64,000 nucleotides of DNA from Roseburia sp. (GTDB lineage Bacteria > Bacillota > Clostridia > Lachnospirales > Lachnospiraceae), in NCBI GenBank assembly GCA_023667765.1, contig JAMOZS010000001.1, forward strand, positions 8,025 through 72,024, written 5' to 3'. Position 1 is the first letter of the stretch. Each line of letters begins with the position of its first letter. Made by a program: the position numbers and the translations under genes. A model generated the notes under the pieces. The model was given only the letters and a program-made list of their open reading frames with translations, did no database searches and was not told where the DNA came from. Positions 26,097-34,031 of this stretch are shown in pieces.

Positions 26097-26351
26097 ATGC
26101 AGGATAAGATTATGGTAGCAGATACCCTTGCAGGTATCAACGGAGAGCTGACCCGCTATGCAGGAATGATTGCCCAGTCCGAAAATAAAGAGCTGAAGCA
26201 GACCTTAAAGCAGTTCCGTAATGCATGTGAGCAGTCTCAGGAGGAATTATATCAGATTGCCAGGGAGAAATCCTATTATGTGCCCGCAGAGAAGGCAACC
26301 GAGCAGGAGGTCGCACATGTGAGAAGCCTGTTCACGCAGGGCACCCTTTAA
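26097..26351 (+). CDS. Spore coat protein, CotF-like
   Basis: The 84-residue helical protein begins DKIMVADTLAGINGEL. It contains KQFRNACEQSQEELYQIA and ends SYYVPAEKATEQEVAHVRSLF, the standard end of CotF-type coat proteins (YYxPAxxAxxxEI). AAAGGAG precedes the ATG. The length fits the short clostridial form. It probably shares function with the neighbouring 61-residue protein. Confidence 0.8.
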   Translation: MQDKIMVADTLAGINGELTRYAGMIAQSENKELKQTLKQFRNACEQSQEELYQIAREKSYYVPAEKATEQEVAHVRSLFTQGTL

Positions 26352-26367
26352 GCTGAGAGCAATTCTT

Positions 26368-26402
26368 TAAGGAAGCGCTGATATAATCAAAGTTTTCCTA
26401 AA
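26368..26402. repeat. Short dispersed palindromic repeat, copy 6
   Basis: ttaaggaagcgctgatataa then tcaaagttttcctaa, closely matching copy 1. It lies 17 bases after the CotF-like gene. Confidence 0.6.
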
Positions 26403-26540
26403 ATGTAAAAATCTATAAAAGGCTCCGTCGTTAGCAGTATCAGTGGCAGCGGCGGGGTTTTTGTTATACGGCGGGCTATGTGATAGAGAGGGTTCTGTCC
26501 ACGAGCCGTTATAATAGGGAAACTGAAAAAATAATATATA

Positions 26541-26570
26541 TTGACAGCAGGATATCCGAGGACGTAAAAT
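26541..26570 (+). promoter_or_regulatory. Sigma-A promoter for the LRR genes
   Basis: TTGACA and TAAAAT are separated by 18 bases, 94 bases upstream of the first LRR protein ATG. Half-copy 7 of the dispersed palindrome would lie in the mRNA leader. Confidence 0.6.
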
Positions 26571-26593
26571 TTAGTAAAATAAGGTAGATATGA

Positions 26594-26613
26594 TTGAATC
26601 AGCGTTTCCTTAG
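26594..26613. repeat. Short dispersed palindromic repeat, copy 7 (right half)
   Basis: The run ending gaatcagcgtttccttag is the inverse of the left half. It is located in the leader of the LRR gene. Confidence 0.55.
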
Positions 26614-26663
26614 GGTTGCTACGAATTTGCTTTGAATATTGGGAAAATGAGGAGGAAAAACAG

Positions 26664-29600
26664 ATGAATAAAAGGAAAAGAAGCCTGTGGGCATGGCTGT
26701 TGTCGGTCTGTATGGCAGTTTCTGCAGTTCCCCTGCCGGCCAGGGCGGCCCAGGCGAATCAGGAAGCCCGGAGTGCCCTCGCGGCGGAGGACATGGCTGC
26801 CTCGGAGGCGAGCGTCTCGGGGAACCGCATACAACACTACAGCCTGGTCCAGGAAATCCCCATTGATGCGTCCCATTTTCCGGATAAGAACTTCAGGAAG
26901 TATGTGGAAGAAAAGATTGATACGGATGGAGACGGGAAGTTAGGGGCGGAAGAACAGGTAAGCGTAACAGACATAAACTGTACTAATATGGAAATATCGG
27001 ATTTAACGGGAATAGAATATTTTACTAATCTGAGAGTCTTAAGGTGCAATGAAAGCAATCTGAGCAGTTTGGATGTAAGCGGTTGTCCGGCATTGGAGTA
27101 CTTGTCCTGCTTTGGTAACAATCTGAGCAGTTTGAACGTAAGTGGAAATCCGGCATTGAGGAGCCTGGACTGCTCCCTTAACGATTTGAGCAGTCTGGAC
27201 GTGGACAGGAATGCGGCATTGGAGTACTTGGACTGCCATGCGAACAATCTGAGCAGTCTGAACATAAGCGGTTGTCCGACATTGGAGTACTTGTCCTGCT
27301 TTGGTAACAATCTGAGCAGTCTGGATGTGAGCGGGAATCCGGTATTGATGAGATTGGACTGCTCTTCCAACAATTTGAGCAGCTTGGACGTGAGCGGCTG
27401 TCCGGCATTGGCGGGATTGGATTGCTCTGATAATTATTATTACATGCTTAGTTCCTCAGACAATACCTATGACTTGTCAGAGCTGCCCGGAAATTTTGAC
27501 GTATCCAGGGCAAGCGGCTGGGAGGGCGGCAGCGTAGAGGGGAACATTCTGACTGTGGAGGCAGGAGTGCGCCGGGTGACATACACCTATGATGTAGACG
27601 GGAGCGCAGGAAACAGGACAGGGGAGTTTGTGCTACATGTGCTTTCGGGAGTAATTTCTATTGACAAGTCCCATTTTCCGGATAAGAACTTCCGGAAGTA
27701 TGTGAAAGAAAAGATTGATACAGATGGAGACGGGAAGTTAGGGGCGGAAGAACAGGTAAGCGTAACAGGCATAACCTGTGCTCATATGGAAATATTGGAT
27801 TTAACGGGAATAGAATATTTTACTAATCTGACGTCCTTGGGCTGCGATAGTAATAATTTGAGCAGTCTGGATGTGAGTGGGAATCCGGAATTGAAGTACT
27901 TGTACTGCGATGAGAACAACCTGAGCAGCCTGGATGTGAGTGGGAATCCGGTATTGGAGATATTGTACTGCGAGGAGAACAGCTTGAGCAGTCTGGACGT
28001 AAGCGGGTGTCTGGTATTGAAGAAATTAAACTGCTGTGGTAATAATCTAAGCAGTCTGGATGTGAGTGGAAATCCGACATTGAAGATATTGTACTGCGAG
28101 GAGAACAGCTTGAGCAGTCTGGACGTGAGCGGTTGTCCGGCATTGACGGACTTGGACTGCTCTTCCAACAATCTGAGCAGTCTGAACGTGAGTAGGAATC
28201 CGGCATTGAGGAGCTTGGACTGCTCTTCCAACAATCTGAGCAGTCTGGACGTAAGCGGTTGTCCGGCATTGACAGACTTGGACTGCTTCTATAACAATCT
28301 GAGCAAATTGGACGTGAGCGGGAATGCGGCATTGAAGGACTTGAACTGCGATAATAACAATCTGAGCAGTCTGGACGTGAGCGGGAATCTGGCATTGACG
28401 TACTTGTACTGCGATAATAACAATCTGAGTAGTCTGGACGTGAGCGAGAATGCGGCATTGAAGGTATTGTACTGCTCTGATAATTATTATTACATGCCTT
28501 GTTCCTCAGACAATACCTATGACTTGTCAGAGCTGCCCGGAAATTTTGACGTATCCAGGGCAAGCGGCTGGGAGGGCGGCAGCGTAGAGGGGAACATTCT
28601 GACTGTGGAGGCAGGAGTGCGCCGGGTGACATACACCTATGATGTAGACGGGAGCGCAGGAAACAGGACAGGGGAGTTTGTGCTACATGTGCTTTCGGGA
28701 GTAATTTCTATTGACAAGTCCCATTTTCCGGATAAGAACTTCCGGAAGTATGTGAAAGAAAAGATTGATACAGATGGAGACGGGAAGTTAGGGGCGGAAG
28801 AACAGGTAAGCGTAACAGACATAAACTGTACTAATATGGAAATATCGGATTTAACGGGAATAGAATATTTTGTTAATCTGACGACCTTGGGCTGCGGTAG
28901 TAACAATTTGAGCAATCTGGACGTGAGCAGGAATCCGACATTGAAGAGCTTAAGCTGCGAGGAGAACAAGTTGAGCAGTCTGGACGTGAGTGGGAATGTG
29001 GCATTGGAGAATTTGAACTGCAGTGGTAACAAGTTGAGCAGTCTGGATGTGAGCGGGAATCCGGCATTGACGGACTTGAGCTGCGACGATAATACTTATT
29101 CCATAACGCGTTCGTCAGACAATACCTATGACCTGTCAAAGTTGCCCGGAAGTTTTAAGGTTTCAAGGGCAAGTAACTGGCAGGGAGGCAGCGTAAAGAA
29201 GAACATTCTGACCGTCGAGGCGGACGCAGAGCAGGTCACCTATACATATGATGTGGATGGAAATAAGGGAAGGAAAACGGCGGAATTTACCCTGAAAATA
29301 ACGGGAGGTCCTCATACCCATACCTACAAAACAACGGTAACTAAGGCGACCCTGAAGAAGGACGGCGAGAGCATTAAGGCCTGTACGGTCTGCGGCAAGG
29401 TGAAGAGCACGAAGGTAATCAGCCGTCCGGCGAGCATTACTCTGAAAAAGACCTCTTATACCTATAACGGCAAAGCGAAAAAGCCGGGGGTTGTCGTAAA
29501 GGATGCAGCAGGCGAGACCATTGGCAGCAGTAATTACACGGTAACATATGAAAAGGGCAGGAAAAAAATCGGGAAGTACAAGGTGACCGTCACCTTTAAG

Positions 29601-29936
29601 GGGAACTATAGCGGCAAAAAGAGCCTGAGCTTCACGATAAAGCCTCCTGCGCCTAAGTTACGCTCCGTGGCCGCAGGCAGTAAGAAGCTGACGGTGAAAT
29701 GGAAAAAACAGAGCCGGGCTACAGGCTACGAGATTCAGTATTCTACCAACAAAAACTTTACGAAGAGTACGGTAAAGAAGGTTACTGTCAAGAAAAAGTC
29801 CACCGTGAAGAAAACGATTACCGGCCTGAAAGCCAAAAAGACCTATTATATCCGCATTCGGGCTTACAAGACGGTATCGGGAAAGAAATATTATTCTGAC
29901 TGGAGCAGTCCCAAGAAGGCCGTGACAAGAAGATAA
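26664..29936 (+). CDS. Secreted leucine-rich-repeat protein A with EF-hand-like loops, Ig-like and FnIII domains
   Basis: The 1090-residue protein has a signal peptide with cleavage after PARA (residue 28). Three modules each start with a SHFPDxNFRKYV segment and a calcium-loop-like DTDGDGKLGAEE. About 6, 10 and 3 leucine-rich repeats follow (21-residue unit, core NNLSSLDVSGCPAL), and the first two modules end in a SSDNTYDLSELPG...TYTYDVDG cap. The C terminus has one CTVCG pair, an Ig-like domain (YTYNGKAKKPGVVV) and an FnIII domain (GYEIQYSTNKNF). There is no sortase motif or membrane anchor, so it is secreted or held by its basic tail. A surface adhesin or binding role is inferred. GAGGAGG precedes the chosen ATG. 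Confidence 0.88.
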   Translation: MNKRKRSLWAWLLSVCMAVSAVPLPARAAQANQEARSALAAEDMAASEASVSGNRIQHYSLVQEIPIDASHFPDKNFRKYVEEKIDTDGDGKLGAEEQVSVTDINCTNMEISDLTGIEYFTNLRVLRCNESNLSSLDVSGCPALEYLSCFGNNLSSLNVSGNPALRSLDCSLNDLSSLDVDRNAALEYLDCHANNLSSLNISGCPTLEYLSCFGNNLSSLDVSGNPVLMRLDCSSNNLSSLDVSGCPALAGLDCSDNYYYMLSSSDNTYDLSELPGNFDVSRASGWEGGSVEGNILTVEAGVRRVTYTYDVDGSAGNRTGEFVLHVLSGVISIDKSHFPDKNFRKYVKEKIDTDGDGKLGAEEQVSVTGITCAHMEILDLTGIEYFTNLTSLGCDSNNLSSLDVSGNPELKYLYCDENNLSSLDVSGNPVLEILYCEENSLSSLDVSGCLVLKKLNCCGNNLSSLDVSGNPTLKILYCEENSLSSLDVSGCPALTDLDCSSNNLSSLNVSRNPALRSLDCSSNNLSSLDVSGCPALTDLDCFYNNLSKLDVSGNAALKDLNCDNNNLSSLDVSGNLALTYLYCDNNNLSSLDVSENAALKVLYCSDNYYYMPCSSDNTYDLSELPGNFDVSRASGWEGGSVEGNILTVEAGVRRVTYTYDVDGSAGNRTGEFVLHVLSGVISIDKSHFPDKNFRKYVKEKIDTDGDGKLGAEEQVSVTDINCTNMEISDLTGIEYFVNLTTLGCGSNNLSNLDVSRNPTLKSLSCEENKLSSLDVSGNVALENLNCSGNKLSSLDVSGNPALTDLSCDDNTYSITRSSDNTYDLSKLPGSFKVSRASNWQGGSVKKNILTVEADAEQVTYTYDVDGNKGRKTAEFTLKITGGPHTHTYKTTVTKATLKKDGESIKACTVCGKVKSTKVISRPASITLKKTSYTYNGKAKKPGVVVKDAAGETIGSSNYTVTYEKGRKKIGKYKVTVTFKGNYSGKKSLSFTIKPPAPKLRSVAAGSKKLTVKWKKQSRATGYEIQYSTNKNFTKSTVKKVTVKKKSTVKKTITGLKAKKTYYIRIRAYKTVSGKKYYSDWSSPKKAVTRR
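27423..27768 (+). repeat. 346-base near-identical duplication inside LRR gene A, copy 1
   Basis: This block is repeated at 28473-28818 (offset 1050) with only about two to three differences near the AGTTCC/TGTTCC position. It spans the end cap of one module and the EF-hand-like start of the next. Confidence 0.85.
28473..28818 (+). repeat. 346-base near-identical duplication inside LRR gene A, copy 2
   Basis: It matches 27423-27768. Because the synonymous positions also match, a recent duplication or gene conversion is more likely than protein-level selection alone. Confidence 0.85.
29388..29936 (+). repeat. 3' end shared by the LRR genes, copy in gene A
   Basis: About 550 bases are nearly identical to 33069-33617 (a few substitutions such as tatatc/tatgtc and gactgg/gcctgg). 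This encodes the last Cys pair, Ig-like and FnIII domains. Confidence 0.85.
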
Positions 29937-29987
29937 AATGCGATTTTTATATTTGTCGTTATCCAAAAGGACAAGGAGGAGAAACAG

Positions 29988-32900
29988 ATGAACAGGATGA
30001 AAAGAAGCCTGTGGGCATGGCTGTTGTCGGTTTGTATGGCAGTTTCTGCAGTTCCCCTGCCGGCCAGGGCGGCCCAGACGAACCGGGAAGCCCGGAGCGT
30101 CCTCGCGGCGGAGGACATGGCTGCCTCGGAGGCGAGCGTCTCGGGGAACCGAATACAACGCTACAGCCTGGTCCAGGAAATCCCCATTGATGCGTCCCAT
30201 TTTCCGGATGAGAACTTCAGGAAGTATGTGGAAGAAAAGATTGATACGGATGGAGACGGACAGTTAAGCGGGGAAGAACAGGCAAAAGTGTGGCGCATAA
30301 GCTGTAGTCGTATGGAAATATCGGATTTAACGGGAATAGAATATTTTACCAAATTAAGCTCATTGAACTGCAATAATAATAATTTGAGCAGTCTGGACGT
30401 GAGCGTGTGTCCAAAATTGGAGACCTTGTACTGCAATAACAATAATTTGAGCAGTCTGGACGTGAGTGGGTGTACGGAATTGAGCCTTTTGAACTGCAAT
30501 AACAATAATTTGAGCAGTCTGGACGTGAGTGGGTGTCCGAACTTGAGCCACTTGTACTGCGAGAATAACCATTTGAGCAGTCTGGACCTAAGTGGGAATG
30601 GGGTATTGAGTACCTTGAGCTGCAATAACACTAATTTGAGTAGTCTGGACCTGAGTGGGTGTCCGAAATTGGGCTATTTGTACTGCAATGAGAATCATTT
30701 GAGCGATTTGGACCTGAGCGTGTGTCCGAACTTGCGAACCTTGAACTGCAATGAGAACAATTTGAGCAGTCTGGATGTGAGCGTGTGTCCGGACTTGGAA
30801 ACCCTGTCCTTCCATGGGAACCATCTGAGCAGTCTGGATGTGAGCGGGAATGGGGCATTGGTGTACTTGTACTGTAATGATAATAATTTGAGCAGTCTGG
30901 ACGTGAGTGGGTGTCCGGCATTGAAAACATTGTGGTGTAATGGGAACCATCTGAACAGTCTGGACGTGAGCGGGAATGGGGCATTGAGTATATTGTACTG
31001 TAATGGGAACCATCTGAGCAGTCTGGACGTGAGCGGGTGTCCAAAATTGGGGACCTTGGACTGCAAGGATAACAATTTGGGCAGCCTGGACGTGAGTGGG
31101 TGTCCGGCATTGACGAACTTCAACTGCGAGAATAACCATTTGAGCAGTCTGGACGTGAGTGGGTGTCCGACATTGACGAGCGTTTCCTGCTCCGATAATA
31201 TTTATTCCATGCCCCGTTCCTCAGACAATACCTATGATTTGTCAAAGCTGCCCGGAAATTTTGATGTATCCAGGGCAGGTAACTGGAAGGGAGGCAGTAT
31301 AGAAGGGAATATTCTGACTGCGGAAGCAGGAGTGTCCCGAGTAACCTATACCTATGATGTAGACGGAAGCGCAGGAAATAAGACAGGGAAGTTTGTTCTA
31401 CATATGTTTCTGGAGGAAATTTCTATTGATGAGTCTCATTTTCCGGATGAGAACTTCAGGAAGTATGTGAAGGAAACGATTGATACGGATGGAGACGGAA
31501 AGTTAAGCGGGGAAGAACAGGGAGGTGTAATATCAATAGACTGTTCCGGTAAAGGGATATCAGATTTAACGGGAATAGAATATTTTACTAATCTGAAGAA
31601 ATTGGGATGCTCTGATAACAAACTAAGCAGCCTGGACGTGAGTGGGTGTCCGGCATTGCTGAGCGTTTCCTGCTCCGATAATATTTATTCCATGCTCCGT
31701 TCCTCAGACAATACCTATGACCTGTCAAAGCTGCCCGGACATTTTGACGTATCCAGGGCAAGTGACTGGCAGGGGGGCAGCGTAGAGGGGCACATTCTGA
31801 CGGTAGAGGCAGGAGTGTCCCGAGTGACCTATACCTATGATGTAGACGGAAGCGCAGGAAATAAGACAGGGAAGTTTGTTCTACATATGTTTCTGGAGGA
31901 AATTTCTATTGATGAGTCTCATTTTCCGGATGAGAACTTCAGGAAGTATGTGAAGGAAACGATTGATACGGATGGAGACGGAAAGTTAAGCGGGGAAGAA
32001 CAGGGAGGTGTAATATCAATAGACTGTTCCGGTAAAGGGATATCAGATTTAACGGGAATAGAATATTTTACTAAGCTGGCGGAATTGGGATGCTCTGATA
32101 ACAATCTGAGCAGCCTGGACGTGAGCGGGTGTCCGGCATTGGAGACCTTGTCCTGCTCTGATAATATTTATTCCATGCCCCGTTCCTTAGACAATACCTA
32201 TGACCTGTCAAAGCTGCCCGGAAATTTTGATGTATCCAGGGCGAGTGACTGGCAGGGCGGCAGCGTAGAAGGAAACATTCTAACTGTCGATGCAGAGGTA
32301 GAGCAAGTTACCTATACTTATGATGTGGACGGCAGTAATGGCGATAAAACGGAGGAATTTACCCTAAAGATAACAGATAATCAAGACCCTGCCCCTCATA
32401 CCCATACCTACGATGTCGGAAGGGTAACGAAAGCCGCCACCTGTAAGGAGGCGGGAGTAAAGACCTATACCTGTACGGTCTGCGGGGAAACCAAAACAGA
32501 GGAAATAGCAAAGCTGACGACCCATACTTATGATGCCGGGAAGATAACCAAGGCGGCCACCTGTAAGGCAGCGGGAGTAAAGACCTATACCTGTACGGTC
32601 TGTGGAGGAACGAAAACAGAGGCAATCCCAAAGCTGACGGCTCATACCTATGATGCCGGGAAGATAACCAAGGCGGCCACCTGTAAGGCAGCGGGAGTAA
32701 AGACCTATACCTGTACGGTCTGTGGAGGAACGAAAACAGAGGCAATCCCAAAGCTGACGGCTCATACCTATGATGCCGGGAAGATAACCAAGGCGGCCAC
32801 CTGTAAGGCAGCGGGAGTAAAGACCTATACCTGTACGGTCTGTGGAGGAACGAAAACAGAGGCAATCCCAAAGCTGACGACTCATACCTATGATGCCGGG

Positions 32901-33617
32901 AAGATAACCAAGGCCGCCACCTGTAAAGCAGAGGGTGTCAAGACTTATACCTGTACGGTCTGCAAGGTGACTAAAACTGAGAAAATCCCTAAGGCTGACC
33001 ATACCTACAAAACAACGGTGGTTAAGGCGACCCGGAAGAAGGACGGCAAGAGTACCACGGCCTGTACAGTCTGCGGCAAGGTGAAGAGTACGAAGGTTAT
33101 CAGCCGTCCGGCGAGCATTACTCTGAAAAAGACCTCCTATACCTATAACGGCAAAGCGAAAAAGCCGGGGGTTGTCGTAAAGGATGCAGCAGGCGAGACC
33201 ATTGGCAGCAGTAATTACACGGTAACATATGAAAAGGGCAGGAAAAAAATCGGGAAGTACAAGGTGACCGTCACCTTTAAGGGGAACTATAGCGGCAAAA
33301 AGAGCCTGAGCTTCACGATAAAGCCTCCTGCGCCTAAGTTACGCTCCGTGGCCGCAGGCAGTAAGAAGCTGACGGTGAAATGGAAAAAACAGAGCCGGGC
33401 TACAGGCTACGAGATTCAGTATTCTACCAACAAAAACTTTACGAAGAGTACGGTAAAGAAGGTTACTGTCAAGAAAAAGTCCACCGTGAAGAAAACGATT
33501 ACCGGCCTGAAAGCCAAAAAGACCTATTATGTCCGCATTCGAGCTTACAAGACGGTATCGGGAAAGAAATATTATTCCGCCTGGAGCAGTCCCAAGAAGG
33601 TCGTGACAAAAAAATAA
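29988..33617 (+). CDS. Secreted leucine-rich-repeat protein B with Cys-pair repeats, Ig-like and FnIII domains
   Basis: The 1209-residue tandem paralogue of A lies 51 bases downstream. Signal peptide, start region and C-terminal 190 residues are almost identical to A. The middle differs: one module with 13 leucine-rich repeats, then two modules with one repeat each, all with DTDGDGxLSGEE loops. It then has five 40-residue repeats with a Cys and a Cys pair (AATCKAAG...TYTCTVCG), absent from A except for the last degenerate unit. Such repeats are common in clostridial surface proteins and may be structural or bind zinc. GGAGG precedes the ATG. It is probably co-transcribed with A. Confidence 0.88.
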   Translation: MNRMKRSLWAWLLSVCMAVSAVPLPARAAQTNREARSVLAAEDMAASEASVSGNRIQRYSLVQEIPIDASHFPDENFRKYVEEKIDTDGDGQLSGEEQAKVWRISCSRMEISDLTGIEYFTKLSSLNCNNNNLSSLDVSVCPKLETLYCNNNNLSSLDVSGCTELSLLNCNNNNLSSLDVSGCPNLSHLYCENNHLSSLDLSGNGVLSTLSCNNTNLSSLDLSGCPKLGYLYCNENHLSDLDLSVCPNLRTLNCNENNLSSLDVSVCPDLETLSFHGNHLSSLDVSGNGALVYLYCNDNNLSSLDVSGCPALKTLWCNGNHLNSLDVSGNGALSILYCNGNHLSSLDVSGCPKLGTLDCKDNNLGSLDVSGCPALTNFNCENNHLSSLDVSGCPTLTSVSCSDNIYSMPRSSDNTYDLSKLPGNFDVSRAGNWKGGSIEGNILTAEAGVSRVTYTYDVDGSAGNKTGKFVLHMFLEEISIDESHFPDENFRKYVKETIDTDGDGKLSGEEQGGVISIDCSGKGISDLTGIEYFTNLKKLGCSDNKLSSLDVSGCPALLSVSCSDNIYSMLRSSDNTYDLSKLPGHFDVSRASDWQGGSVEGHILTVEAGVSRVTYTYDVDGSAGNKTGKFVLHMFLEEISIDESHFPDENFRKYVKETIDTDGDGKLSGEEQGGVISIDCSGKGISDLTGIEYFTKLAELGCSDNNLSSLDVSGCPALETLSCSDNIYSMPRSLDNTYDLSKLPGNFDVSRASDWQGGSVEGNILTVDAEVEQVTYTYDVDGSNGDKTEEFTLKITDNQDPAPHTHTYDVGRVTKAATCKEAGVKTYTCTVCGETKTEEIAKLTTHTYDAGKITKAATCKAAGVKTYTCTVCGGTKTEAIPKLTAHTYDAGKITKAATCKAAGVKTYTCTVCGGTKTEAIPKLTAHTYDAGKITKAATCKAAGVKTYTCTVCGGTKTEAIPKLTTHTYDAGKITKAATCKAEGVKTYTCTVCKVTKTEKIPKADHTYKTTVVKATRKKDGKSTTACTVCGKVKSTKVISRPASITLKKTSYTYNGKAKKPGVVVKDAAGETIGSSNYTVTYEKGRKKIGKYKVTVTFKGNYSGKKSLSFTIKPPAPKLRSVAAGSKKLTVKWKKQSRATGYEIQYSTNKNFTKSTVKKVTVKKKSTVKKTITGLKAKKTYYVRIRAYKTVSGKKYYSAWSSPKKVVTKK
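31331..31593 (+). repeat. Direct repeat inside LRR gene B, copy 1
   Basis: About 263 bases recur at 31814-32076 (offset 483) with very few differences. They encode the TYTYDVDG cap and the next EF-hand-like start, the same junction as the duplication in gene A. Confidence 0.75.
31814..32076 (+). repeat. Direct repeat inside LRR gene B, copy 2
   Basis: Partner of 31331-31593. The identical blocks would let modules be added or lost by recombination. Confidence 0.75.
32401..33000 (+). repeat. Five tandem 120-base units (Cys-pair repeats) in LRR gene B
   Basis: Units start at 32401, 32521, 32641, 32761 and 32881. Units three and four are identical except for the last base, unit two differs at a few sites, and the outer two are more divergent. 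Each encodes 40 residues with one Cys and one CxxC. The pattern fits recent slippage or unequal crossover from the middle. Confidence 0.9.
33069..33617 (+). repeat. 3' end shared by the LRR genes, copy in gene B
   Basis: Nearly identical partner of 29388-29936. Recombination between these copies would delete about 3.7 kb and fuse the two genes. Confidence 0.85.
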
Positions 33618-34031
33618 TGTATCTTTTTTCCTTTTACAGGACCCGGGTGTTAAAGGATGGGCCGCACAAGCGGCGCCGGATGCGGAGCAGACGTTTTTAT
33701 GAATGCGGGCTGAACTCTTACAAGTAACGGTAGCAAAATTGTATAAAGTTATAAAAAACAGTTGAAAAATATGCTTTGTGATGATAATATAATCACAAAG
33801 CATATTTTCTTAACATAAGATGGTTCGCAAAGCGTGTCATCCGTTGTTTATATCCTATCTTTTTTTCTGGTTTTATCAAAACAGAACTCTTTTAGAAAAT
33901 TCATGCTTTTATATCCCATTTATAAGCAGGAGTTTTCTGGAAGAAAAGGCGCTCCTGCGGAAGTAACCCGTAAACTGAAAGCAGGAGACTCCGGATGGAG
34001 GGTTCCCCTGCTGTACAAAAGGAGGACGCCT
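33618..34031. other. 414-base intergenic region with a large perfect palindrome
   Basis: It holds a perfect 17-bp inverted repeat (33766-33808) and, nearer the Rpn gene, a ctcctgc/gcaggag pair at about 33951-33987 that could fold in the mRNA leader. The open frame that runs through the end of it from 33834 has no ribosome binding site and is not called. Confidence 0.5.
33766..33808. terminator. Perfect 17-bp inverted repeat, terminator or operator
   Basis: aaaatatgctttgtgat and atcacaaagcatatttt surround the loop gataatata. A and T tracts at both sides fit a bidirectional terminator for the LRR genes. GATAAT and TATAAT hexamers in the loop and a TTGAAA at its left edge also allow an operator-promoter reading for the Rpn gene. 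Confidence 0.6.

Larger units (their letters stand above)
26352..26663. other. 312-base intergenic region carrying two repeat copies and the LRR promoter
   Basis: Copy 6 of the dispersed palindrome (26368-26402) and half-copy 7 (26594-26613) point towards each other, 245 bases apart, like terminal inverted repeats. Between them lie a GC-rich possible terminator (ctccgtcgttagc...gcagcggcggggttttt) and a promoter. No gene is seen. Confidence 0.55.

Noticed and set aside
27039..28632. Several long frames on the minus strand opposite the LRR genes, rich in Ser/Arg/Pro repeats
   Set aside because: They mirror the 63-base LRR repeat on the coding strand, have no ribosome binding sites and no family resemblance; the plus-strand protein has a signal peptide and clear domains.
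27040..31200. Regular spaced repeats that could suggest a CRISPR array
   Set aside because: The period is 63 bases, with no constant repeat-spacer alternation, and the repeats are in frame within a long ORF that encodes LRRs. No cas genes are nearby.
33834..34031. Upstream extension of the Rpn frame
   Set aside because: The added residues are not like the family, and AAGGAGG just before 34032 defines the start.
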